Below, piece by piece: positions 1-12,339 of a DNA stretch of 64,000 nucleotides. Origin of the DNA: Limonium bicolor (lineage: Eukaryota; Streptophyta; Magnoliopsida; Caryophyllales; Plumbaginaceae); assembly GCA_023374045.1 (NCBI GenBank), contig CM041777.1:107641810-107705809 (forward strand), written 5' to 3'. The notes beneath the pieces are model-generated. The model worked only from the letters and a program-made list of their open reading frames with translations, was not told the DNA's origin and ran no database searches. Every line of letters begins with the position of its first letter. The stretch's first letter is position 1. A program made the translations under genes and the position numbers.

Positions 1-2327
1 GTTTTGAAACTAAAATCTTGGTTAAACACTCAATGAAACGGATGAACAGATTGGGAGGGAATTGAAAGCCAAATTCATGAATGAAACAGTTAGTTACAAA
101 ACAATGTATAAGTTCGCATTTCAGTTTCCGCAACCCTCAAGTTCTGTGTGGGGAGTTTTCAGAGGTTTGCTCATGCTGTGGTAGATCTGTTATGAAGTAA
201 AAACCATGTTAAAGGATGTACCTAAGTAACTAGACAATCCAGGGGAACCTGAGAAAAACCAAAATCGTGAATCAACAACAAAGTAGAAGAAGATTTGTCA
301 GTTATGTTCTCAGTTTCAGTTCTTGGTCTATAACTGATGCTAATCAGGTTGCTGTGAGTTTGTTTTTGGTTTACAAACATTGTTAACACCTATAACTAGT
401 GGGGTAAGATTGAGAGACAGTTAGGTGAATAACAGAAGGGAATAAAAGAAAAGATAACAGAATTCAATGTTTCAGTTTTATGACTTTCTGAAAATATGTT
501 TCTGTATAACTCTGTACAGAATGGTTTAAAGGGGGTGTATTGGGTTGCCAACGAATCTAAAACACCTATAATGTTCCTTAGTAAGTTATGAATGCATTGG
601 GTAAATTAGAAGCCAGATTAAAGAGAGGAAAATAGAAGGAAAGGTAATGCATCAATCTGGTTTAGTTTTTTATTATCTGTTGTAAGTGTTTCTGTGTAAC
701 TGATCACAGAAGATATTTGAGTGTTGTACTGGGTTAGTCGTGAGCTTAAGACATTGTTAACACCCTTAGCTAGTTGAGTAAGTACTGGGGGAAAGAATGA
801 AACATAGGTTTAACTCAATAGATACAAGAACCAAGAAAGAATATGTAGAATGTTGTTTCAGATTTCATTAATATTGTAGTTCCATATAACTAGTTACATG
901 GGTGTTATGAGTGTGATGTTAGTGTGATAATAAACCCAAAACAGACCTGATACATTTGACTAAGTTGATGAAACACCTGGGGAAGGCTATGCATCAGTAG
1001 GTACACTGGAAGTGGGATTAAATAAGGTTATGAACAAGAGTTTTATCTCAGTTTTGAAACCTTTAAGTTTCAGTATGAGTGAATTCCAGAAATATTTGAG
1101 GAGTGTTATTGTGTTGATAATGAGCTTGAAACATAGCTAACTTAATTATGAAGAGGAGAATACACTTGGGGAAAATTAAAGATAAGCTTCAATAAGGGAG
1201 AGTTGAAGTCAAGGGAAAAGAGGTACCGATTGTAGGTTGTCGGTTTCGTTAGGAGATTCTATGTAAGTAGATTGTTGGAGTAGGTTAGTGGTGATGATAA
1301 AAATTCATTAAGATGCCTATATAAGAGGGAATACACTTTAGGCAAGTTAAAATCCATCTTAGATACACTTGTTACAAGTTAGTGCCTAAAAATACTCCAA
1401 AACATTAGTAGAGAAAGAAACCTAATTAACTTGTAAAACGTCGGTGTGTATGCCCTAGGAGCGAGACAAAGTTTAAGAATAATGCTTGGAGAATTCTCTA
1501 AGGGTTATCACAAGTTAAGCATTTAAAAGATCCACCTAGGGAGCTTCACATGAAAGCATGAAATAAGTTAGGAAGAATGTCACAACAGTTGCGCATGAAA
1601 TCATAAAACTGACAAGTTGTTTGAAATAACGTTAGGGTCGTAACGAACGCCAACTGGGAACCCGTGCATGAGACGACACTTGCTTCTGATCCAGGTATGG
1701 ATATGTGTGGTCCGTATGTTGCCGTGTTACACGGCTTGTGTACTGTGTGCCTTGTTTGACAATGACCATAAGACTAGCATGAAATTGGATTGCTTGTTAT
1801 GACTTGTTTATATGCTTGTTACATATATCATTGCTGCATATTACTTGCGCGCACACAGTAGTGTAGTCCCTTCTTGTTGATGAAACCTTGAGATGAAACA
1901 CAACGAATTACGTAAACAAACAAGGAACTATATAAAAGGAACACTCCTCTTAAATTATAGAGGACTTCTAACGACACCCACTATGGTGTCAAACTTATAA
2001 CGATAATGAATAGTAAAATACCAGTTGGTGGAACGCATACTGGGGTATTGAGGTGACCCCTCTTTCTCGACGCATGACACCGGAAATGGAGGATTAGATA
2101 TGGAGAAGACGCTCTTCAATATGTGGTGATAAGAGAATTCGCAAATAAACCTTAATGAATCAAGGAAAGATTGGCACCTACATGATATGGTCACGGGACT
2201 TAACTATATCCCTAGACCTGGTGCAAGAGGAGAGAAAGAGGATACACTTTATGGGAACAAGAGAAAAGGAATGAAAATACACAACGCTCGAATGATCCCA
2301 TAGTGAGGATCAATGGTATAAAATACC
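1..2327 (+). repeat. Element D 5' LTR, first part (interrupted by element B)
   Basis: This stretch matches 36404-37180 plus 51346-52900 of the D 3' LTR, and the two are joined there across element A. It is cut at 2327 by element B, with TSD ATACC at 2323-2327. From 1 to about 1430 it is built of degenerate tandem copies of a module of about 185 bp, recognisable by a recurrent 'gttaacacc / ctaagtag'-type core near 20, 196, 379, 552, 750, 933, 1125 and 1303. About 2.9 kb of the LTR start is missing to the left. No coding frame is conserved between the two LTR copies. Confidence 0.88.
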
Positions 2328-5300
2328 TGAAATACCCCAAACCCTGATATGTGGTTTAAATATTAAACTATGGTATATAAAGGCTAAAAAGTGTCTTAGA
2401 GACATCAGTGAACAATTTAAACCATAGTAAATGCAATAAAGCACTAAGATACAGTTTGAGCAAAAACATGCTCTAAGCTATGAGTGAACTTGGTTAGGAC
2501 CCAAAGAGCCTAACAAGACTTAATAATATTCAATTATGATTTAATAAGGCTAATTAAGTCCATAGGAAACTTTGGTAGACAGTTAAACCAAACAAAACAC
2601 AAGAATATACCTTAAAGTCAATAAGAGCAAAAATGTGCTCTAAGCTTGGGATAAATTTGTATAAGACCTAATGGTCATACTTATACCTTATAAGTATGTT
2701 AATGAACATATTAAATCAATTACCAAAGAAAACCAAGCTTGAAAACAAGTTAAAACACAAAAAGTGCTTTAAGGAGTCTTAAAGCACGTTTTTGAAAAAT
2801 TGTCTTGTAAATGAGTTTTGAATGGCTAAATGTCCATCATTACTCTTTAATTAACATGTGTACTATATAGTATCACATTTGGAAGTCTATATCAATGGGA
2901 AATCAAAAATTTCACATCTATGTGCCTTGTTTTAGTGAATAGTAACTTTACTAAGCTAGTTTGTAACATATGTTGTTATAAGTAATTAAATGGTCAACAA
3001 AGACCAAAACACCCTTATTATGATTATGGGGGCCGGTTTTTGTAGGGTGAGTCATCACCATTTATAAATCAATTAAAGGAAAGGAAAGTGAGTAAAGTAC
3101 TATTTGCTTTATATGTAAAATATCTTCACAAAGTAAACTCTCTTACCTCATTCTCTTCTTTCCTTTCATTTCCCACGGTCGCCATCTTCTTCCTCCTCTC
3201 TCCATCGGTTTCCAACAGCACCATCTCATTCTTCATCTTCCTTCAGTTGTAACTTATGATTCCATGGTCCAAATTCAATTTCAAGACCACCATTCTTCTA
3301 GTTGGAGCAAGCTCTACACTTCTACCTTTTCAAATCTTCAATAGCTCAATTTTGGTGCCATGGAGATTCACCATTGAAGGAGCTTGAGCTAATATTTTCA
3401 CACCTTGTTGTTCTCCCTTGCTTCTAGGTAAGGAATCTTAAAGAAAAATAATGTTTCCTCCATGTTTGTATGATGTCCGAAAATTCACCTCACCATGGTG
3501 TCTTTACCTTGCTTGTTTTAGCTTCATTTGAATCTTCCAAGGGCTAGGAGGAGTCCTCTCTTGATACTCATTCAAGCTCTCTTTCCATTCAAAGGTAAAA
3601 CAATTACCTTAATGTGTTAAGATAATATATGTAACTAGGGTTTACAATGAGATGAAGCTTAAAGCTTGTATACTCATTACATTATTTGTATAATGTTTAG
3701 AAGTTGACAAGCAACCAAAAACCTTGCCAATTTAGTCAAGGAAACAAGAAAGAAGTTTGTGAGGAAAAGAGGTGAATGTGCTAACCGAAGGTGGTTTAAA
3801 GTCTTAGGAGAAATGAGCTTATATTGCTTATGAAAATGATTTAAGGAGCCAAGGGAAAATGACTTAGGAGAATGCTCTCAAGGGCTTAGTAAAAGGCATA
3901 TGTATTGTTGAGTGTATTTGCAGGTCAAAGGCAAATACAATGTGGGAAATTCAGTGTTTATGATTTATGCATCTTAAGGGCCTAAGAGCCATGTTATTTA
4001 AGGGCCTAGGTGCCAAGCAATTAAGTTTATGCACTATATTGTGATGTAGTGTAAATTTGGTGAAGTTATGTGTGTGAGAATACTCTTGATGGATTTTAGG
4101 TGTTCTTGAATGAAATAAGGTAAAAACCTAAGTGTTTGGATGTGAGTATATACAAGAGAAGCTATGGCAAAATTTGGAGAATGTGTAAGAAGTTCTAAGT
4201 GATTTAAACAAGTTTTGGTGAACTAGGAAGTGTTAAAGGTGAACAAGTGTTTTACTAGGGAAGAAAGCATGTATTAAGGTGATTTAGAGTGATACAAGGA
4301 CTTTGGTATTATCTTGGAAGTTCTAGGAATTCAATGAGTGTTTTTGGGATGTAATAAAGTCTTGGAGAAGTTGTTTAAGGTTTAGGAATGTTGGTGTACA
4401 AGGAAGAAATGATGTTTAGGTAAGATGTGAAAAAGGAGATTTAGTTAGTAAGAAAAGAAGTTTGAGAGATGATGTTAAGGTGTAGAGGAAACACCTTGGT
4501 ATAGTGGTCATTATTGGTGAAACACCACTTGGAAAACAAAGGAGGAAATAACATAAGTGTTAGGAATTTCGGTATGAAATGAGTAAGTGTTTAAGGTGAA
4601 AGGTAATGAGTTTCATGGATGTTGTATGAGGATACAGTGTACCAAATGATGTTAGAAAAACATTAGGAGGCCTTAGGAGAAGTTTGGAATTAAATGGGCA
4701 ATGGAAAAATAAGGGTCTGGTGCAGACCGACCTTGCGACCGAACTTGCCAAGGTCGGTCGAGCCCAGTTTACCCTGCGAGAATTAGTTTCTGGAATGGAC
4801 TGACCTTGGGGACCGAACTTGCAAGGTCGGTCGGGCTTGTATTTTGTGTACGAATTAAGTTTCTGGAATCGACCGAACATGGGACCGGACTTGGCAAGTT
4901 CGGTCGGGCCTGAATTTTCAAAGGGAAGAACTCTCGGGAATGGACCGAACATGCGACCGAACTTACAAGGTCGGTCGGAGTAGAAATTTTGACGGTAAAG
5001 TGTTCTGGAATGGACCGACCTTGTGTAAGGTCGGTCGGTAAGGTCGGTCGGACCAAAACATTGTTAAGGTTATAAAATATGTAATGATGGGATTGATTAG
5101 TAATGATGTTATAAGGTTGTTCAAGACATGTTAGGTGAGTTATAATGACAATTTAGTGGATGAAAAGATGTATTAAAATGTAAAAGTAAAACAAATTAAA
5201 AAGTGAAGTTATGTAACTAAGTTAACGGGGAAAAGTTATAAGCATTAGACTTTAAACAATCATGATACCCCGATGTTAATAAAAATACATGTAATGTTAT

Positions 5301-6950
5301 CAGTTGTTCGAGGTTTGCTCGAGGAACATAAGGACACGATAAAGTGGACTCCGGTGACAGGTATGGTTTTCTTGCAACCTGTGTCCTACCGGATTACACC
5401 GGCCTGTATGCCAATGTGTTTTTTCTTTATGTTTGCCACGTTGTAAGATAAAACACGTAATGAGTTTACAGTAATTCATTTATGTGGCGTGCTCAACTCC
5501 GATACCATTTAACCTCGGAAGTGTTAACCTTAGTTAACTGAGTCTAGGATCACATGAGAGTTTGGTATTCGGAGTAAACGACCCGAACCATGGGACGTTC
5601 TAACCACGGCTATGCGTGTGTTAAATGTGTGAAATGTGTGTGTGAATGTAGGGATCTCCCTTGTATGTTTAACCCAGTTGTAATACTGTATGTGTTGTCA
5701 TGTGATAGGCTCCATAGTGGGGTTCTAACTAATATCTAAAAGTAAGTATGTACTAACAGTGGTGAGGAATCTGGTTTGGCCGGTCGCGCATTGTTTGGGA
5801 GTGGGTATCCTTCTTAGCCTTACCCTTCTCTCTGTTATGGTTGTTTCCCTCACGGGTTATGATCTCCCATTAGCTTACTCCAAAGCTTAGCTATTCTGAC
5901 TTATGATCGGTTTAGGGGGAACATGTGTTTGTGTGGTGTGTTCGGGCCACCAAACCCGAACCATCTTAACTTAAGTTACTCGTCCGACTATTAGGATGGT
6001 AATGAGTGTTGTTGTTGTTGTATAACGAGCTTATCATGAGGGTGACATCATTCTCTAGGCTCACCAGTGAATTAACAATGTTTGGGTCGGTTCCTAAGAG
6101 AACCGTTCCCGTTATGTTATGTGTTGGTGGTGTAAAGCAATGTCTATTGCGATGTCATTATGTGCACGTTGATACGTGAAAAGTGTTGTTATGTGTTGTT
6201 ATGTGTTGTATGTTATATGTTGTATAATGTGGAGTATGTGGATCATGGATATGAATCCCAGTTTGTGATAAGAGGCGTTTGAGGATAACCCGATTAATGG
6301 GTAGTTGTCGTCTATTAAGGAAGTAGCTCCATTAGAGGAGAAACACTCTAGGGATAATGAATACCATGAGTGACTTATCAAATAAAGATGTATTATCCGT
6401 TTATTGAGCCCATTGAGGCGAAATGTTGTGTATTGTGTGTTTACAGTTGCATGCATGATTTAAATATAATCAACCGCATGCTAAGACGACAATTAGTTGT
6501 GCGTGGCCCGGTAGCATGTGGGCTGCGGGATTACCATACCAGCAAAGGTGCTGAGCCCCTTGGGGGCCACCCTTTCTCTTCTTTTCCTGTTTCAGGTACA
6601 AGCAGCTGGAAGCCGTTCGAGAGTAGGACGGGGTAGTCGTTGTACATGGGTAATCATTTAAGTTGTATATATACAGTAGGTGTAGTAAGACCGAAATTGT
6701 TATCAGCATTAGTTTGCGAATACTCGGTACAGTTGAAAGGTGTATGTGGTTTCCATTGTTGATGGAAGGGTCAGTAATGTGTAGTCGCTCGGGAATCTAG
6801 TCCATCAGACCGGTACAATGTATATGTAATAGCCTCGTTAGCCACGTGGGTGGTTAACGGCGTGTAACACCAACGAGTTAAGTAATGTGATGAAGTATAT
6901 TTTCCGCTGCAGATTGTTGTTATGTGTTTGTTGTTGGATGGGGTGTTACA
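2328..6950 (+). repeat. Element B 5' LTR (4.6 kb)
   Basis: It runs from TGAAATACCCC to GGGGTGTTACA and is matched by 11787-12339 plus 18214-22261. Its first 500 bp carry three small hairpins: GAGCA/TGCTC at 2458-2473, AGAGCA/TGCTCT at 2624-2641, and GTGCTTTAAG/CTTAAAGCAC at 2764-2787. A TATA-like ATTTATAAAT near 3060 is followed by a CT-rich leader at 3130-3250. Splice-donor-like AAAGGTAAAA lies at 3591 and acceptor-like CTGTTTCAG at 6587-6595. Palindromic GGTCGGTCG modules occupy 4720-5060. The last kilobase contains GTGTAACACC followed by TTTTCCGCTG, a block shared with the other LTRs here. Confidence 0.93.
4720..5060 (+). repeat. Palindromic GACCGACC...GGTCGGTC modules in B 5' LTR
   Basis: About five imperfect units of 65 to 80 bp each carry GACCGACCTTG or GACCGAACTTG facing CAAGGTCGGTCG, so each can fold on itself. 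Units are separated by AT-richer spacers that often contain 'tctggaat'. The second copy is at 20030-20370 in the B 3' LTR. Related units occur in the unrelated element C LTRs (12590-12705 and 17005-17135). The minus-strand reading frames through this stretch are by-products of the repeats. Confidence 0.8.
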
Positions 6951-6954
6951 AAAG

Positions 6955-6966
6955 TGGTATCAGAGC
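6955..6966 (+). other. Element B primer-binding site (initiator Met-tRNA)
   Basis: TGGTATCAGAGC begins four bases after the LTR end. It is the complement of the 3' end of plant initiator tRNA-Met and would prime minus-strand DNA synthesis. It is embedded in a hairpin: ATCAGAGCGA (6959-6968) pairs with TCGCTCTGAT (6973-6982) around loop AGTA. Confidence 0.92.
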
Positions 6967-9900
6967 GAAGTATCGCTCTGATGACTGAATTACCGAGCTT
7001 AGGAAGTACCGAGTTAGGATTTTAGTACCTTGGGTTAAGGGTTGAGTGATAGCGTGAGAGATACGCTAGTTAGGTATTACCAGTGTGTACTGTACTGGAA
7101 ACCTACAATATCCTTCCCGCCCTCCACAATCCCTATTTTATAACTTGGGAAGGAACGCCAGAGAGATGAAAGTCCTCTCATACTCGGGAATACCCGATCT
7201 GGCTGTTATTAAGTACCTCTAAAGGTATGGAGAACCTGTCATACGGTAGATCCCGAAAGGTGGGAATCCCGGAGATGATTCCACCTGAATAATGTTAACC
7301 GCATTAATAGCAAAGAATGAAGAATCTTGTGTATAGAAGAATAGAATTTCTGGCAACCTGGGTCGACATGCCGAGCAGTCGAGGATAACCAGCTTGCAAC
7401 GCACCGACCGTGCAACAGGCAAGAAGTGGATTAATAAAACCTGAGACGAGTGTCTACGGGACCACAGCTGAGAAATAATACACCAACGGTATGCCAACCG
7501 ACAAAGGAACTACAGCGTAGTGCCCAAACAAGAGACAAGTCTCAGTAACCACGACAAATACGTGGAACGGGCTACGAAGACGAAACAATACAAAAGAAAA
7601 GGGGGTCTCCCAGAATGGGAAACACCCTAGTTGATGATTATCATGTGAAGACAGTGAGAAGTCACCTAGAGGAGTTATTATCAAGACAGTAAGATCAGTG
7701 AGGGCCAACAAGGCCACTGATGACAGTGCGGGTAAAAAACAATACACAACCGGTATGTGTTAAACCGATAGCCAGATAGCATGGCGCACTTGCCATAGCA
7801 AGTGCTGCTATAGCAGGGCTGTTTGGGAAATTTATAACCACTACGAGTACTTGGTAAAGTACCATAAAGTTAAATGTGATCGTCATAACAGTGGAAGGGC
7901 CTGTTAGCCTAACCTCTGTAATTATAAGTACACCAGTCAGCAAGAAGCTAGACTTTGGTTAAGGTAAGAAGATGTTGTGAAACCATGAAAATTTTCTTTC
8001 AAACTCAGATTTATTTCAACTCTTTTCCTTCAAAACCAAATTTTCTTTCAAACCAATACTTCTTTCTAACCTTCTTCTAAACCAAACCAGTAAAACCAAG
8101 GGCAGTTGATAAAGATACAACAGTGGATAAACTTTCCCTCGATTAAGTTCGGGAAGCACGGAACGCATATTGTCATGGGACAATATAAGGGAGTTGACAA
8201 CAGAATACTTCACCTAGGCGTGTGACGGACACTACGAGTGTACCAACTGAATTATGGGACGACCGCACTCCGATAGGAGCTTGTGGGCCTGACAGACCTA
8301 CTTATGGGTTAGTTGGGTAAGTAGTAATGTATCAGTAGGGTACCCCACATATGTATACAAGTAGAGTCCGGAACACGGGAAGTAGTCGACTCCATACTAC
8401 GGTCAGCAGTAAAAGTCAACAAGAGCTAAGGATTACCATGAATGGTTAAAGTTAAGGAACTCAGTTAAGTTAACGAGACTAAAGGAATTAGTGAATTCCT
8501 TTCAACGAAATGCTTAAGAGTCAGGAGGTGCGAAGTGCACTAACTGTAATGTAAAGACATCGTATACGTCTTAAGGATCCTCAGGGATAAACATGTTAGC
8601 TGGAACGGAGACCCAGCCTGTGCATGGCAAGGCAGATGCCTAATGTGGACACATTAGTGTGCAATGAACGGGATGAAACTCCCAGAATGGGTACCTACAC
8701 TACCAGGAAATGTTGATCTTCACAGAAGGAGATAATAAGCCAGTTAAGAACGTAAACAACGTGGCTAACTGAACATACCAATAAGTGTGAACCAGATGTA
8801 AAAGCATAACTCAGTAACACCCAGGAGCAATCCTTGAAGGGTGTTCGTGTCAACAAGAGTTGCACGAAGTGACATGCTAGAAACACAAGGGTTGAAACTA
8901 ACACCCAGATTAGACATAAGTTGTCAGAAGACGGACTGACAATCCTAAGGGACATCCCAGGAAAGGAAACGGAATGCAACGACCTTGTCATGGAGCTCAA
9001 TATGATATCCAAACTATGTAATGTTGTACAAAGATGTACATGTATGTGGACAACCTACAATGAGCGCAGCTCAAGGCAAATAAGGCTTATAGGCCACAAA
9101 TAAAATGTGTTATGTAAATTAGATTGATTGCAGAAGTTTATGTTATATAAGTGAATAGAGTGGAGAACGAACCACTGCACTAAGAGTGGGGATGCCTCTC
9201 GATGCTGTGAAACCGCTGGAGCGGTAGTTATGTGAATCAAGCTCAAGAAATATGTTAAGGATGGACAATATTATTATTATTTGAGAGCAGTTAGTTTAGC
9301 AGTATGTGCGTATAAAGTGAAGTACCGAGCTGAATAATGCCAGCTTGTGACTCGAATGATCAATGCTCAAGGAGCATTCAGTAGTCATCCAAGTGAGTGA
9401 TGAACCATAATACGAATAATGTAAGTATGTGTGTGGAAGTTAATGTGACAGTAAATACCATGTAAGTTAGTGTTATGCAATGAGTAACACACGGTTCGCA
9501 CCAAGCTACCGTTGCATAAGTATTGTTGAATAATAAGGTGGTAGATGAGACCAGTTATGAGTTAAACTCAGAGGAGATGCAAGGTAAGTGATGTTAAACA
9601 GACTGGGCAATAAGCCAGTGGTAGGTACTATGTGATGAGGAACTCAGTGTGAATTCCATGGCGAATCGCATAAGGGATTTACTGTCAAGAGTTTACGCCT
9701 CTGCACTCTGTATGACTGAGTGTTTTGGTATTGCACTTGCGCAGTAATGATCGAGTGGGATAGCTAGGAATTGGAAACATGTTAATTGTGGAGCAATAAT
9801 GTTATAATGGCCGATGCATAGGAAATGCAAAGACATACCATAAGAGAGTACTTGTACAAAACCAAATGTGGAGGCATGATTAAGAATAAGGGACTACGGT

Positions 9901-10494
9901 AGCACTGAATACCAAATATTGGTATAGAATATACCCCAAATGTTGGGTAATAACTGAGAGAGCACTACACACTAGGTAGTAGCTCAATCTCAACCGACAG
10001 TAAGTCGGAAGGGAACAAGTCAATCATTGTGAAATACATAGCTGTATACACAGTAAATTGTTATGGAAGTGGATAGAAAGTTTATAACTCACCGAATTCG
10101 CTAACGGTAAGAGATACCACGCGTCGGTTGAGAAACCATTGTTACCAAGATGAAGGTGACAATTGGGGATGTACAATACTATAGAATAACAAATGGGGCA
10201 ATTAAGCTCTACAGTTATTAGAGTTTCGCAGTAGAAACTAGTGAGCCAGCGGTTCAAGTGTTGAATGTACATGGTGAACATGAGTGAGTGGCTAATTATT
10301 AACACCTAGAAGCCTAACAGGCCAGAATCGAAACCAACTAAGAGTTTAAACAAACTCCAATGAGAATTCTTGGTTTAGGAACTAAACCGCCAATATGGTT
10401 AAGATCCTCTAATCAGAATCCATTGTGTATTAGACCGCGTGGAAGTTAAAACACCTCACGACGGCAGAACATTTTAAGCCAATGTTTAGTGATT

Positions 10495-10526
10495 GATTAC
10501 GTGGGCGTAATCCCTTTTAAGGGGGG
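10495..10526 (+). promoter_or_regulatory. Internal hairpin plus PPT-like tract in element B
   Basis: GATTACG (10495-10501) pairs with CGTAATC (10506-10512) around loop TGGG, and is followed by TTTTAAGGGGGG ending at 10526. The same hairpin sequence and tract occur inside element D at 27814-27846. It is not next to an LTR, so it is either a second plus-strand priming site or the relic of an older 3' end. Confidence 0.7.
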
Positions 10527-11752
10527 TAGAGCGCAAAACCACTTAGTGTGTATTACCGTACAAGTGTACGTGATTTATGTTGTGCATAGCACAAAATAAT
10601 TTGTTTTGATGATTGGTGTGTATGTTATGTAAACATACACATTCATTAATGGTTTAATTGTGGTAATTGCGCATAGAAGATGCGAATACCATTGTGATAA
10701 GTGTGTTTGTTTGTTAACAATTGTGTGTGGTAGTACAAGTGTGGGAGTAGAGAAACTCCCGGGGAACAAAAAAAACCCCGACAGTGTATAAATGTGAAAA
10801 TGTGTGTGGTATTTTGATAAAATATATGTGTATATATACTATATAGTGATTCACGAAAGGGTATGAAACCGACATAGAACCTAGTGAGAATAAGATTCCC
10901 TAGGTAACAACATTAAAGTGTATGGAAAAACTGATAGACGAAGTTCTCCCTTGGAGATGTATGATCATGATTAGAATGATTAAAAGATAGAAAATTGGAA
11001 ATGAGTGATTTTTTTGATGCTTGAAATTGAAGTGGGAGGTGAAACTTGATTATCATGAGATCAAGGAAGCCGAACACAAATTGGGGGTGGAAGGATAGTT
11101 CAACACTGATGCTGATAACATCAGGGTTGGATGATTCTTAAAGCTCCCAATAAGTGGTCACAAATAACCACGCTAAGAAAAGAAGCAAAGAGCATAAGTT
11201 GGACTTGGAGTTGTGTGTGTTTTCAAAAAGGATTTTGAATTGGTATTTATAAGACGTCGATAGATACTTTACATAGTTAAAGTTCTCTTACTTAACCTCA
11301 AATTTTTTTTTCAAATTTAAGTGATTGTTTTGATCTCCCAAAGGCACGGGGACGGAAGGTGTCCATCGCGACCGGTTCTGCGGGATCACAGTGTATATCA
11401 AAGATATTTTTGATTGCTATACATGCTATGACATGTTGTGTGGTACGTGTAATAAATATTATTTTGACCTTGAGTTCCAAAAGTGTATGTTATCAAGACC
11501 TATGAGTCTAAATGTTGTTATGTTACCCAAGACCAGAGAGTCTAAGGGTTGTACTAGGTGTGTAAATATGTTAAGATACCCGGACCACTTGAGTTCGAGG
11601 TTATCATGTGAATATGTTATGTTATGTATGGATGTGAATGTGTTACCCGGACCATTAAGTCCGAGGTTTGTGATGTAAAGTGTGTTTGGTTATGGAAGTT
11701 TTATTTCTATAAGTAATCCCCGTATTCTAATCCAAGAGTGGTGGGAAGTGTA

Positions 11753-11786
11753 AACTTCGAGGACGAATTCTTTAAGGGGGGTAGAT
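11753..11786 (+). promoter_or_regulatory. Element B 3' polypurine tract with upstream hairpin
   Basis: TTTAAGGGGGG ends at 11781, five bases before the 3' LTR, as expected for the plus-strand primer. Just upstream, TTCG (11756-11759) pairs with CGAA (11764-11767) around loop AGGA; an outer mismatch makes this the weakest of the hairpins found here. Confidence 0.85.
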
Positions 11787-12339
11787 TGAAATACCCCAAA
11801 CCCTGATATGTGGTTTAAATATTAAACATGGTTATAAAGGCTAAAAAGTGTCTTAGAGACATCAGGAACAATTTAAACCATAGTAAATGCAATAAAGCAC
11901 TAAGATACAGTTTGAGCAAAAACATGCTCTAAGCTATGAGTGAACTTGGTTAGGACCCAAAGAGCCTACCAAGACTTAATAATATTCAATTATGATTTAA
12001 TAAGGCTAATTAAGTCATAGGAAAATGGAGACAGTTAAACCAAAAACAAAACAAAAGAATATACCTTAAAGTCAATAAGAGCAAAAATGGCTCTAAGCTT
12101 GGGATAAATTTGTATAAGACCTAATGGTCATACTTATACCTTATAAGTATGTTAATGAACATATTAAATCAATTACCAAAGAAAACCAAGCTTGAAAACA
12201 AGTTAAAACACAAAAAGTGCTTTAAGGAGTCTTAAAGCACGTTTTTGAAAAATTGTCTTGTAAATGAGTTTTGAATGGCTAAATGTCCATCATTACTCTT
12301 TAATTAACATGTGTACTATATAGTATCACATTTGGAAGT

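Larger units (their letters stand above)
6951..11786 (+). other. Element B internal region, apparently non-coding
   Basis: This 4.8-kb stretch lies between the LTRs. No frame resembles gag or pol, and the short frames on either strand are broken and unlike known proteins. Blocks shared with D's internal region include a 'gggtcgacatgc' block (7361) and a 'gtggaaggatagttcaacac' block (11087). A segment near 9687-9770 matches a module found twice in the LTRs of element A. A second polypurine-like tract with its own hairpin lies at 10495-10526, about 1.26 kb before the true one. This fits a LARD-like, replication-dependent passenger. Confidence 0.8.

Noticed and set aside
4560..4952. 130-codon minus-strand frame and its counterpart at 19986-20372
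   Set aside because: Both are generated by the GACCGACC/GGTCGGTC repeat units in B's LTRs; composition follows the repeat.
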